Shown: one piece after another, positions 55,585-63,995 of the stretch
How the letters are laid out: each line of letters starts with the position of its first letter
How positions within the stretch are numbered: the first letter of the stretch is position 1
Source of the DNA: Rhizocola hellebori
GTDB lineage: Bacteria; Actinomycetota; Actinomycetes; Mycobacteriales; Micromonosporaceae
DNA length: 64,000 nucleotides
Direction of reading: 5' to 3'
Assembly: GCF_016862955.1 (NCBI RefSeq)
Contig: NZ_BONY01000016.1
Span: 96,441-160,440 of the forward strand
The notes under the pieces: model-generated
What the model was told of the DNA's origin: nothing
What the model saw: the letters and a program-made list of their open reading frames with translations, nothing else
Databases searched by the model: none
Translations under genes and position numbers: made by a program

Positions 55585-56775
55585 TCAGAAGTAGTCGAGG
55601 AGGGTGGGGGCTGGGCCGGCGGTGGCGGCCATGAGAAAGCTGTCGGTTTCGGCGTCGCCGCCGCTGAGGAAGCCCGCGCGGCGCAGGACGGCCGGGCTGG
55701 CCGCGGACGCGTACCAGACGCCGAGCCCGCGCGAGGTCATCCGCACCTCGCCGCTGCCGCCGGGCTCAAGGGCGGCTTGCCCGCTGTCGAGCACAAGCCT
55801 TACCCGGCCTTCGTTCCAGGGGCATTCGACGTCGGCCAGGTCGAGGTCGACGCTGCCTTTGAGGTGGCTCGGCCAGCCGCGGGCCGCGATCGCCGCGGCG
55901 GCGTCGACCACGCGGATCATCCACGGCTGCTGCGACTCGATCCGGATGCTGGAGGTGGCGACCTCGTACAGCGCCGGGTCTGATGTGGACAGTCGCAGCA
56001 CCGCGGTCGGCGCGACGCTCGCCCAGCCCGCGAACATGGCCAGCAGGGTGCTCGTTGCGTCGTGGGTGCTGCCGATGAGTTCGTAGGCGGTGATTTTGCC
56101 GCTCGAGTCGTAGCCGGGGCCTCGCTCCCAGCTGGCGTAGCCGACGACCTCGCCATCGGTGGTCACGGCGACGGTCATCCCGTCGAAGGATTCCAGGATT
56201 TCGGTCGCTGTCCTGTTCCACAGCGGGCCCGAGCGTTCCATCAGTGCGTTTCCGGCGCGGGCCACGTCGCGATAGAGCTCGAAGATGGCGGGCATGTCGC
56301 CCTCGGTGGCGGGCCGCAGCGCTATCCCGGGTGCGGGCCGGATGCCGGACAGGGCCGAGGTGGGCAGGGCGAGGTAGGTCAGCCAGCCCGCTTCCTCCCA
56401 TCCCAGGCGGCGGTAGGGGAACGGGACGGTGGGAAACAGCGTGCTGATCGCCGCGCCACGGTCCCGCGCGTCGCCGAGCAGGCGGGTGAGCACCAAGCGG
56501 GCCAAGCCTTTGCCCCGCAGCTCCGGTGCCACCGCCACCCCGGCCACCCCGCTGGTGGGCACGGCCCGGCCGCCGAACCACTGCTGCTGCGCCCGATCGA
56601 CGGCCTTGGCCACGAGGCGGCCGGAATCGTCGAAAGCGCCCAGGGTGTAGCGCCCCGGGGAATCGGAATTCCAGTCCTCCGGCATCGGGCGGTCGTGATA
56701 GCCGAAGGCGAGGCTGCCGAGCTTCCAGGCGGCGGCCTGATCTTGCGATGTCAGCGGTCTTACCTCGTAGCGCAT
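55585..56775 (-). CDS. Eis-like GNAT N-acetyltransferase
   Basis: A 396-residue acetyltransferase of the Eis family. The first GNAT domain has the acetyl-CoA loop VAVAPELRGKGLARLVL (about 80-96) followed by STLFPTVPFPYRRLGWEEAG, typical of Eis. A second GNAT-like and a C-terminal SCP2-like domain follow; the last residues (LLDYF) end in a C-terminal aromatic, which in Eis enzymes serves as general base. Related enzymes acetylate aminoglycosides at several amines or proteins; activity here is not shown. Confidence 0.87.
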   Translation of the reverse strand: MRYEVRPLTSQDQAAAWKLGSLAFGYHDRPMPEDWNSDSPGRYTLGAFDDSGRLVAKAVDRAQQQWFGGRAVPTSGVAGVAVAPELRGKGLARLVLTRLLGDARDRGAAISTLFPTVPFPYRRLGWEEAGWLTYLALPTSALSGIRPAPGIALRPATEGDMPAIFELYRDVARAGNALMERSGPLWNRTATEILESFDGMTVAVTTDGEVVGYASWERGPGYDSSGKITAYELIGSTHDATSTLLAMFAGWASVAPTAVLRLSTSDPALYEVATSSIRIESQQPWMIRVVDAAAAIAARGWPSHLKGSVDLDLADVECPWNEGRVRLVLDSGQAALEPGGSGEVRMTSRGLGVWYASAASPAVLRRAGFLSGGDAETDSFLMAATAGPAPTLLDYF

Positions 56776-56855
56776 CCGCCTATCCTGTCACCGCCCTTTC
56801 CGGTAGCGAAAACAATTTAGGAATCGGCCAGGTCGGTTAGGGCCAGAATGGGGAG

Positions 56856-57887
56856 GTGACCCGCTGGGTGCTGCACGTCGACATGGACCAGTTCATCGCC
56901 GCTGTCGAGGTGCTGCGCCGTCCCGAGCTGCGGGGCAGACCGGTCGTCGTCGGTGGTGACGGCGATCCGGCCAAGCGGGGCGTGGTCAGCACCGCCTCTT
57001 ACGAGGCTCGCGAGTTCGGGGTGCACTCGGGAATGCCGCTGCGGCTGGCGCTTCGCAAATGCCCGGAAGCGGTGTTCCTCGCGGTGGACGCCCAGGCCTA
57101 CGAGGCGGTGTCGGCCAAGGTGATGGAGTCGTTGCGCGCCACGGGTTGTGTGGTCGAAGTGCTCGGCTGGGACGAGGCGTTCGTGGGTTACGACGGCGAC
57201 GATCCGCGCACGCTCGCGCTCGACATCCAGCGACGGGTGCTGGAGGCGACCTCGCTGCATTGTTCGGTCGGCATCGGGGACAACAAGCTGCAGGCCAAGC
57301 TGGCCACCGACTTTGGCAAGCCGGCCGGAATCTTCGAGCTGAGCGGCCGGACCTGGTTCGAGGTGCTGGGCGACCGAAGCACCGAGGCGCTCTGGGGGAT
57401 CGGCGGCAAGACCGCCAAAAAGCTTGCAGCCCTTAATATTTTCTCGGTACGCCAGCTCGCCGAAACGGATCCGGCGGAGCTGGCCAAACACGTCGGGCCC
57501 GCGATCGGGCCGTGGCTGGTGAGTCTGGGCCGCGGCGAGAGCAGTTCCCAGGTGAGCGCGGAGCGCTGGATCCCGCGGTCGTGCAGCCGGGAGACCACGT
57601 TCCAGCAGGACATCGAGGAATGGGAGAAGGTGCGAAGCGAGGTGGTCGTGCTCGCGCAGCGCGTTGGGGCGGACGCGGCGGCCCAGCAGCGCCCGGTCGC
57701 CCGGGTGGTGGTGAAGGTTCGCTTCGTGCCGTTCACCACCCGCACCCGGGGCCAGGCGCTGCCCGAGCCGACCAACGACATTGCGGCCCTGGAGCTCGCG
57801 GCGCTCGCAGCCCTGGAGAAGTTCACCACCCGGCGAGCGGTCAGACTCCTCGGCGTCCGCGCCGAGTTCGACAGCTCATCGGAATAG
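56856..57887 (+). CDS. dinB: Y-family DNA polymerase, DinB-like with altered active-site motif
   Basis: A 343-residue Pol IV-type lesion-bypass polymerase. Metal ligands are D9 (HVDMDQFIAAVE) and D106, E107. The second motif reads LGWDEAF rather than the usual S-x-D-E-A-Y/F, a form seen in some actinobacterial DinB paralogues. The thumb HhH (LWGIGGKTAKKLAALNIFSV) and little-finger region are complete. No clear C-terminal beta-clamp motif is visible. It starts with GTG after GGGGAG and ends ten bases before a LigD-type polymerase gene, suggesting shared use in repair. Confidence 0.9.
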   Translation: MTRWVLHVDMDQFIAAVEVLRRPELRGRPVVVGGDGDPAKRGVVSTASYEAREFGVHSGMPLRLALRKCPEAVFLAVDAQAYEAVSAKVMESLRATGCVVEVLGWDEAFVGYDGDDPRTLALDIQRRVLEATSLHCSVGIGDNKLQAKLATDFGKPAGIFELSGRTWFEVLGDRSTEALWGIGGKTAKKLAALNIFSVRQLAETDPAELAKHVGPAIGPWLVSLGRGESSSQVSAERWIPRSCSRETTFQQDIEEWEKVRSEVVVLAQRVGADAAAQQRPVARVVVKVRFVPFTTRTRGQALPEPTNDIAALELAALAALEKFTTRRAVRLLGVRAEFDSSSE

Positions 57888-57890
57888 GCT
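57885..57890 (+). promoter_or_regulatory. -10 hexamer overlapping the dinB stop
   Basis: TAGGCT, whose TAG is the dinB stop codon, ends six bases before the GTG of the LigD-type polymerase gene. Confidence 0.5.
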
Positions 57891-57896
57891 GTTCCT

Positions 57897-59102
57897 GTGT
57901 CGAAGTCGAAGGTGTTGGAAGTAGCAGGGCGCGAGGTGACCATCACCAATCCGGACAAGGTGGTCTTTGCGCAAGCAGGCCATACCAAGCTCGATCTGGT
58001 CAACTATTACCTCGCCACGGCCGATGGCGCGCTGCGCGGCGTCTACGGCCGCCCGATGGTTCTGAAGCGCTTCGTCAAGGGCATCGATCAGGAGGCGTTC
58101 TTCCAGAAACGGGCGCCCGACAGCCGGCCGGAATGGATTGAGGTTGCCGAGCTGCACTACGCCTCCGGGCGCTCCGCGGCCGAGGTGGTGGTGCGCGACG
58201 CGGCCGCGCTGGCGTGGGTGGTCAACCTGGGCTGCATAGACCTCAACCCGCATCCGGTGCTGGCCGAGGACCTGGATCGCCCCAACGAGCTGCGCATCGA
58301 CCTCGACCCGATGCCCGGGGTGACCTGGGAGCAGATCGTCGAGGTGGCTCTGGTCTCCAAGGCCGTGCTGGAGGACCACGGCCTGACCGCGTGGCCGAAG
58401 ACCTCCGGCTCGCGGGGCTTCCACATCTACACGCGCATCGAGCCGCAATGGTCCTATCACGACGTTCGGCTGGCCGCCGAGTCGGTGGCCCGCGAGGTGG
58501 AGAACAGAGCGCCGCACCTGGCCACCAGCAAGTGGTGGAAGGAGGAGCGGGAGGGCGTGTTCGTCGACTTCAACCAGAACGCCAAGGATCGCACGGTCGC
58601 CTCGGCCTACTCGGTGCGAGCGACCCCGGATGCCCGTGTCTCCACGCCGCTGACCTGGGAAGAGGTGCCGGGTTGCCGGATGGAGGAGCACACCCTGAGC
58701 ACGGTGCAGCGCCGCTTTGCCGACATCGGCGACCCGTGGCGCGGGATCGAGTCCTCGCACGGGTCGCTGGAGCCTTTGCTCCAGCTGGCAAAGCGGCTTG
58801 GCCCGGCCGAGAAGCCGCCCAAGAAGGGCACGGGCCGCCGCGAGTCGACGATGCCGCTCATCGAAATTGCCCGTGCCAAGACCAGGCCGGAGGCGATGGC
58901 GGGGTTCGAAAGCTGGAAAGCCAAGCACCCCAAGGTGGCGCAGCTGCTGCAACCGGCCGACGTGCTGGTCGACGGGATGCGTGGGCGAAGCTCTCTGTGG
59001 TACCGCATTCGCGTGAACCTGCAGCACGTGCCGGAGGCCGAGCGCCCGCCGCAGGAAGAGCTGGAGGTCGACTACGACCCGTGGGCAGGGTTTAAGCCTT
59101 GA
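57897..59102 (+). CDS. stand-alone LigD-type polymerase/primase domain protein
   Basis: A 401-residue archaeo-eukaryotic primase-superfamily protein of the LigD PolDom type. Catalytic Asp residues are D135 and D137 (RIDLDP), with K168 and SGSRGFHIY (170-178) forming the nucleotide site, and the third acidic residue lies in FVDFNQNAKD. The C-terminal 100 residues extend past the usual domain (KHPKVAQLLQPADVLVDGMR). There is no ligase or nuclease domain and no Ku gene nearby. It may serve in base-excision or end-joining gap filling, beside dinB. Confidence 0.9.
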   Translation: MSKSKVLEVAGREVTITNPDKVVFAQAGHTKLDLVNYYLATADGALRGVYGRPMVLKRFVKGIDQEAFFQKRAPDSRPEWIEVAELHYASGRSAAEVVVRDAAALAWVVNLGCIDLNPHPVLAEDLDRPNELRIDLDPMPGVTWEQIVEVALVSKAVLEDHGLTAWPKTSGSRGFHIYTRIEPQWSYHDVRLAAESVAREVENRAPHLATSKWWKEEREGVFVDFNQNAKDRTVASAYSVRATPDARVSTPLTWEEVPGCRMEEHTLSTVQRRFADIGDPWRGIESSHGSLEPLLQLAKRLGPAEKPPKKGTGRRESTMPLIEIARAKTRPEAMAGFESWKAKHPKVAQLLQPADVLVDGMRGRSSLWYRIRVNLQHVPEAERPPQEELEVDYDPWAGFKP

Positions 59103-59104
59103 CA

Positions 59105-59127
59105 GGCATATAACGCGAGAGGCATAT
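59105..59127. promoter_or_regulatory. GGCATAT direct repeats before the ArsR gene
   Basis: GGCATAT occurs at 59105-59111 and 59121-59127, 16 bases apart. The second copy overlaps the likely -10 region just before the GTG at 59135. Tandem half-sites at this place fit an autoregulatory operator. Confidence 0.35.
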
Positions 59128-59134
59128 TAGGGGA

Positions 59135-59446
59135 GTGCCCGTTGACGCGTTCGCTGTGGTGGCCGAGCCGACCCGGCGTCGGATCCTCGACCTGCTGCGC
59201 CTGCGTGACACCAGCGTCAATGAGCTGGTGCAGGCGCTTGAGGTGAGCCAGCCCGCGCTTTCCAAGCACCTGAAGGTTTTGCGCGAGGCTGGTTTCGTCA
59301 CCTCGCGAATAGCGGCGCAGCAGCGCATCTACCGGATAGAGCCGCGCCGGCTCAAGGCGATCGACGAGTGGCTGGAGCCCTACCGCCGCCTGTGGGATCG
59401 GCATCTTGATGCGCTTGAGCGTCACCTCGACAACCTGGAGCAGTGA
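59135..59446 (+). CDS. ArsR/SmtB-type winged-helix regulator
   Basis: A 103-residue repressor. The helix-turn-helix is SVNELVQALEVSQPALSKHL (about 24-43), followed by wing residues (QQRIYRIEP). The metal-binding Cys motif of ArsR is absent; this is the AHSA1-linked subgroup that probably responds to another signal. It overlaps the SRPBCC gene by four bases, the usual regulator-AHSA1 pair. Repeated GGCATAT sites lie upstream. Confidence 0.9.
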   Translation: MPVDAFAVVAEPTRRRILDLLRLRDTSVNELVQALEVSQPALSKHLKVLREAGFVTSRIAAQQRIYRIEPRRLKAIDEWLEPYRRLWDRHLDALERHLDNLEQ

Positions 59447-59979
59447 TGGATCGTTCGTCCTTTACGCCTTCGCCCCTGGCCGATGTCAGCCACGATATTC
59501 GCGACTACAAGTGGATGCTGGTCTTCGTGCGCGACTTCCGGCATCCGCCGGAGAAGGTCTGGGCCGCGCTGACCGAGCCGGGCCAGCTGAGCCAATGGGC
59601 GCCCTTCACCACCGACCGCGACCTTAGCGAGCTGGGCAATGCCGCGTTGACGATGATCGATGGTGAGACCGTTGATGTCACGGCGGCGCAGGTGATTCGT
59701 GCTGAGCCGCCACGACTTCTCGAGTACACGTGGGGAGAAGACCTGTTGCGCTGGGAGCTGGAACCCGCGGGGGCGGGAACGCGGCTGACCCTGCGGCACA
59801 CCGTGCAGGGCCGCGAGTGGCTGCCGAAGGTGGCCGCCGGCTGGCACCTCTGCCTCGATGTGGCACAGCATCTGCTCGACGGCGACCCGGTCGGGCCGAT
59901 CCGCGGAGCAGATGCTGTCCACTTTGGATGGAATGAGCTGAACGAGGCCTACGAGCGTGAGCTGAAGGAACAGGATTAG
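59443..59979 (+). CDS. AHSA1/SRPBCC-domain protein
   Basis: A 178-residue START-like protein. The AHSA1 fold is seen in VFVRDFRHPPEKVWAALTEP, QLSQWAPF and LLEYTWGEDLLRWELEPAGA. Such proteins bind hydrophobic ligands in a cavity; when paired with an ArsR regulator the ligand and purpose are mostly unknown. Translationally coupled to the regulator. Its stop codon overlaps that of the convergent sugar dehydrogenase by four bases. Confidence 0.87.
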   Translation: MMDRSSFTPSPLADVSHDIRDYKWMLVFVRDFRHPPEKVWAALTEPGQLSQWAPFTTDRDLSELGNAALTMIDGETVDVTAAQVIRAEPPRLLEYTWGEDLLRWELEPAGAGTRLTLRHTVQGREWLPKVAAGWHLCLDVAQHLLDGDPVGPIRGADAVHFGWNELNEAYERELKEQD

Positions 59980-61841
59980 GGCGCGCTGCCCTGGACCCCG
60001 GTCACCTTCCAGATCTTGCCGTTCGCCTTGGACAGCACGTAGAGCTCGCCCGCGCGGTCGGTGCCGAACCTCAGGTCGACCCGAGCGTCTCCGGCCAGCG
60101 TGGGCATGCTTGTCTGGGTACCCGACGAAGTGAAGATTTTCAATTGGTAGATCGGGGCCAGGGTGGCGCTGCCGCGCACCATCGCCGACTCATTGGTGTA
60201 GAAGACCCAGCCCTGCACCAGATCGCCGAAGAAGTACTTGCCCTGCAACGCGGGCAGGGCACTGCCGCGATAGACGAAGCCGCCCGCGATGGCTCGGCCC
60301 AGGTCGCTGCTGCAATTCCAGTCGGTGGGCGGGTTGTGGTCGTAGGCGGCCACCGGGTAGGTGAAGCCGAGCGTGGAGTCGTTGGCGGGCAAGGTGTAGA
60401 CGTTGCAAGGGTCGGAGTTGCGGTAGACCCACTTGCCCTCGCGCTGGCTCCATCCGAAATTGTCCCCGGCGCGCACGTCGTAGACGCTTTCGATGCTGTG
60501 CTCGCCGATGTGGCCGAGGAACATGCGGCCGGTGCCGCCGCGGTCCCAGCTGAAGCGGTGCGGGTCGCGCATGCCCAGGGCGTAGATTTCGCCGAGCGTT
60601 CCCGCCTGGCCCACAAAGGGATTCGACGCCGGGATGCCGTAGCGGCCGTTGGTGCTGTTGGTGCCGCGCGGATCGATCCGCAAGATCTTGCCGAAGGGCA
60701 GGTTGCGCGCTTGCGGCTGGGTGGTGTTCAGCCCCCGCCCGCCCTCGCCGACGGCCAGGTAGAGCATTCCGTAGTCGGCGCTGCCGGGGGTCGCGTTGGG
60801 GTTGAAGTCGATCTGCTGGATGGCGTGGATGTAGGTGCCAAAACCGAGGCGCAGCAACGGTCTGCGGGTTCCGCTGAAGGTGGCCGCGGCCGGGTTGGTG
60901 GCCGTCCACTCGGTGAGGATGCTGTGCACGACCGCGCCGGTCTGGGTCCAATCCGTCGGCATGCCCAGGCCACCGCTGAAAGCCTCGCTGTGCACGGTGT
61001 AGAACCGGCCGTTGGTGGCGAATTCAGGGTGGAAGGCGACGAAACCGAAGCCACTGCCCAAACCGCGACCGGAGAAGAAGTTCGCGCCCACGACCTGCCG
61101 CACATCCAGATAGGTGGCCGGGGTGCCGCCACCGGCGGGCAGGACGTAGAGCTTGCCGTTGAGGTCGGGGACGAAACGCCGTCCCGTGGTCCCGGGGATT
61201 TCCCCCAGCGCGTTGATCCGGGCCCGCCGGACCAGTCGCTGGTCGGTCGGGGTGGGTACGGGCTGCGACTGGGGGAAGGTCGCATATTCGGTGAGCACCA
61301 GGCCCAGGCCCGAGGCGATCGGATTCTGCGGAATCGGGTCCTCGATGGGCTGCTCACCACCGCCGACGCCGTCATCGACGGTGAGCGAGTCCAGGTTGGG
61401 CAGCCCGTTGGAGGTGCTGGCGCTGATGCGCACCAGGTTGGTGCCGTTGCTCAGCGCGACGGCGTTGACCGCCGCCGAGATCCACGTGGTCCACCCGCCG
61501 GTCGGGGCGAACAGGACGGTGGAGTGGTTGACGCCATTGATGCTCAGGCTCGCGGGCCGGTTGGCGCTTGACGCGTTGGCGTAACGAAACAGCAGGTTGC
61601 GGCTGCCGGCCGCCGGCATCTGCACGGAAAATTCGACCGCCGAGCCGACAGCGTTGGCGGCGTTGACAAAGCCGGTGCCGGTGAATCCGGCATGGTTGCT
61701 CTCGACGAGTCCGTTGATGATGGTGGCATTCTCGGCCTCATAGAGCACCGGCGCGGCGGTGGCCGGGGAGGCGGTGACGAGCGCGGCGATGAGCAGCGCC
61801 ACCATCCCGGCCACGACGGGCCGCCGAAGAGATTGAGTCAC
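59976..61841 (-). CDS. secreted CBM-linked PQQ-type sugar dehydrogenase
   Basis: A 621-residue exported protein. Sec signal 1-32. A CBM35/CBM6-like carbohydrate-binding domain (LYEAENATIINGLVESNHAG to about residue 155) is joined by a Pro-rich linker to a six-bladed glucose/sorbosone-dehydrogenase propeller (FVAFHPEFATNGRFYTVHSE, LYLAVGEGGRGL, FGKILRIDPRGT, YALGMRDPHRFSWDR). Likely oxidises a sugar or glycan in the wall or environment using PQQ or acts as a binding propeller. GTG 61841 is supported by a TATACT -10 seven bases upstream. Confidence 0.85.
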   Translation of the reverse strand: MTQSLRRPVVAGMVALLIAALVTASPATAAPVLYEAENATIINGLVESNHAGFTGTGFVNAANAVGSAVEFSVQMPAAGSRNLLFRYANASSANRPASLSINGVNHSTVLFAPTGGWTTWISAAVNAVALSNGTNLVRISASTSNGLPNLDSLTVDDGVGGGEQPIEDPIPQNPIASGLGLVLTEYATFPQSQPVPTPTDQRLVRRARINALGEIPGTTGRRFVPDLNGKLYVLPAGGGTPATYLDVRQVVGANFFSGRGLGSGFGFVAFHPEFATNGRFYTVHSEAFSGGLGMPTDWTQTGAVVHSILTEWTATNPAAATFSGTRRPLLRLGFGTYIHAIQQIDFNPNATPGSADYGMLYLAVGEGGRGLNTTQPQARNLPFGKILRIDPRGTNSTNGRYGIPASNPFVGQAGTLGEIYALGMRDPHRFSWDRGGTGRMFLGHIGEHSIESVYDVRAGDNFGWSQREGKWVYRNSDPCNVYTLPANDSTLGFTYPVAAYDHNPPTDWNCSSDLGRAIAGGFVYRGSALPALQGKYFFGDLVQGWVFYTNESAMVRGSATLAPIYQLKIFTSSGTQTSMPTLAGDARVDLRFGTDRAGELYVLSKANGKIWKVTGVQGSAP

Positions 61842-61848
61842 GTTGATG

Positions 61849-61854
61849 AGTATA
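61849..61854 (-). promoter_or_regulatory. -10 hexamer, leaderless sugar dehydrogenase
   Basis: TATACT, close to the ideal -10, ends seven bases before the GTG at 61841 on the minus strand. Confidence 0.6.
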
Positions 61855-61873
61855 GATGTGTTCTGCTTGACGG

Positions 61874-62644
61874 ATGTTGGTCTCACACGTCGAGTACCTG
61901 GACGCGGCGGCACGGTCGCGTGCGGGCCGCAGCTATAAGCGGCGCTTGCTGGAAGAACTCCGCCTGGAGCCGGGTTTGGTCATCGCTGACGTCGGATGCG
62001 GCCCCGGCGCCGACATCGGTTCGATGGCGGAGCTGGTCGCCCCGGGCGGCAAGGTGATCGGGCTGGACAGCAACCCGGAGATGATCGACGTAGCGCAACG
62101 GCGCTACGCGACGAACTCCAATGTGGACGTGCGCTCCGGCGACGCCCACCAGCTCGACCTGGATCCGTCCTGCGTGGACAGAGCCCGTACCGACCGGATC
62201 CTGCAGCACGTCGAAGATCCGCAGGCCGTGGTCTGCGAGCTGGCGCGCATCGTGCGCCCCGGTGGCCTGGTGGGCATGGCCGAGCCCGACTGGGACACCT
62301 TAGTCATCGATGACGAGCAGGTCGACCTCAGCCGGGCGTTCAGCCGGTTCCTGGCCGGCCAGGTGCGCAACCCCGACATCGGCCGGCGGCTGCCGCGGCT
62401 CGCCACGCAGGCCGGGCTGACCGCCCGCCAGGTGATCGTCAACCCGGTCGTCTTCGACGACTTCGGCTCCGCCGAGCAGTTGCTCGGCCTGCGCCGCAAC
62501 TCCGAACGCGCGGTGACCCAGGGGGCGATATCCGAGGCTGACGCGTCGAAGTGGCTCGCCCGGCTGGAGTCCGGAGCCTTCTTTGCGACGTTCGCGCTCG
62601 TGATGGTTATCGCTCAAGTAGGTTCGGGTAGTGACGTGGGGTGA
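61874..62644 (+). CDS. class I SAM-dependent methyltransferase
   Basis: A 256-residue Rossmann methyltransferase. Motif I is VIADVGCGPGADIG (about 36-49), motif II acidic end in VIGLDSNPEM, then VDVRSGDAHQLDLD and the motif ARTDRILQHVEDPQAVVCEL, as in UbiE/Methyltransf_11 enzymes. The C-terminal part resembles small-molecule methyltransferases. Substrate unknown. It is divergent from the sugar dehydrogenase and overlaps the next gene by 14 bp. Confidence 0.87.
   Translation: MLVSHVEYLDAAARSRAGRSYKRRLLEELRLEPGLVIADVGCGPGADIGSMAELVAPGGKVIGLDSNPEMIDVAQRRYATNSNVDVRSGDAHQLDLDPSCVDRARTDRILQHVEDPQAVVCELARIVRPGGLVGMAEPDWDTLVIDDEQVDLSRAFSRFLAGQVRNPDIGRRLPRLATQAGLTARQVIVNPVVFDDFGSAEQLLGLRRNSERAVTQGAISEADASKWLARLESGAFFATFALVMVIAQVGSGSDVG
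62619..62624 (+). promoter_or_regulatory. -10 hexamer inside the methyltransferase gene
   Basis: TAGGTT ends six bases before the GTG at 62631, inside the end of the methyltransferase gene, suggesting independent leaderless transcription of the decarboxylase. Confidence 0.45.
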
Positions 62645-63995
62645 GCTCTTTCGCCGGACCGCGGAGCACGCGATCGCTTATCGGGCGTGGGTGGGGCAGG
62701 CCCCGGTCGGCCGCCCCGCCGATGCGGCCGCGCTGCGCGCTGCGTTCGGCGGGACGCTGAACAAGCGCGGCACAGACCCGGTCAAGGTGCTCGACGAGCT
62801 GGTGCACGCGGCCCAGGGCGGAATAGTGGCCACCACCGGGCCGCGCTTCTTCGGCTTCGTGGTGGGAGGTTCCCTGCGCTCCGCCACAGCGGCGGAGATA
62901 CTTGCCGTGGCCTGGGATCAGAACGCGTTCAACGGCCTGCTCGCCCCCGCGGCGGTGGCCGCGGAGCAGGCGGCGGGCACCTGGCTCAAAGAGCTGCTCG
63001 GCATACCGGATACGGCTTCGGTCGGCTTCGTCACCGGCGGGCAGGCGGCCAACACGGTCGGCCTGGCCGCTGCGCGTCACCAGGTGCTTGCCCAGCTGGG
63101 CTGGGATGTCGAGACCGACGGGCTCGGCGGTGCGCCACGGGTGCCGGTGCTGGCAAGCGCCGAGCGGCACGCCACCATCGACCGGGCGTTGCGCCTGCTC
63201 GGCTTCGGCACGGCCGGTCTGACCCAGGTCGCCGCCGATAGCAACGGCGCCATCGACATTGACGCGCTGACCCGGGCGCTGCCCGACGGTCCGGCGATCG
63301 TCTGCCTGCAAGCGGGCAACGTGAACACCGGCGCGTGCGACAACCTGCGCGCCGCCTGCGATCTGGTCCATGAGCGCGGAGGATGGGTCCACGTCGACGG
63401 CGCCTTCGGCCTGTGGGCGGCGGCCAGCCCACAGCTGCGGGAGCTGGTCGACGGCATCGAGCTGGCCGACTCATGGGCCTGTGACGGCCACAAATGGCTC
63501 AACGTGCCCTACGACTCCGGCTTCGCCTTCTGCTCCCGCCCGCAGGTGCACGCGGCCGCGGTCTCCTACACCGCTGCCTACCTGGTGGGGACGGGTGAGA
63601 TGGCGGCCGCGGCCGACTACACGCTGGAGTCCTCCCGCCGTGCGCGTGGCTTCGCGACCTGGGCCGCCCTGCGCGAGCTGGGCAGCGATGGGGTCGCCGA
63701 ACTCATAGAGCGCTGCTGCCGGCTGGCCCGCCGCTTCGCCGACAAACTGCGCGATGCCGGGCTGGAGGTGGCCAATGACGTGGTGCTGAACCAGGTTCTG
63801 GTCAGCTTCGGCGACGACGAGCGCACCGAGCGGGTCATCGACGCCATTCAGCGCGACGGCACCTGCTGGATGGGCGCGACCACCTGGCACGGGCGTCGTC
63901 TGATGCGCATCTCGGTCTCCAGCGCGGCCACCACCGACTCCGATGTGGACAAATCGGTGGCAGCCATCTTGCGCTGTAATTCTGGCGCGCGCTAA
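62631..63995 (+). CDS. group II PLP-dependent decarboxylase-like enzyme
   Basis: A 454-residue fold-type I PLP enzyme of the group II (aromatic/glutamate-type) decarboxylase family. The N-terminal GPRFFGFVVGGS, cofactor Asp/Ala in WVHVDGAFGLWAA and Schiff-base lysine in ACDGHKWLNVPYDSG are present, as is the C-terminal MRISVSSAATTDSDVDKSV. Substrate could be an aromatic or other L-amino acid. The last residues NSGAR and stop are encoded by the second copy of the REP-like element, matching the end of the remnant at 30067, so the natural C-terminus may have been replaced. Confidence 0.87.
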   Translation: MTWGELFRRTAEHAIAYRAWVGQAPVGRPADAAALRAAFGGTLNKRGTDPVKVLDELVHAAQGGIVATTGPRFFGFVVGGSLRSATAAEILAVAWDQNAFNGLLAPAAVAAEQAAGTWLKELLGIPDTASVGFVTGGQAANTVGLAAARHQVLAQLGWDVETDGLGGAPRVPVLASAERHATIDRALRLLGFGTAGLTQVAADSNGAIDIDALTRALPDGPAIVCLQAGNVNTGACDNLRAACDLVHERGGWVHVDGAFGLWAAASPQLRELVDGIELADSWACDGHKWLNVPYDSGFAFCSRPQVHAAAVSYTAAYLVGTGEMAAAADYTLESSRRARGFATWAALRELGSDGVAELIERCCRLARRFADKLRDAGLEVANDVVLNQVLVSFGDDERTERVIDAIQRDGTCWMGATTWHGRRLMRISVSSAATTDSDVDKSVAAILRCNSGAR

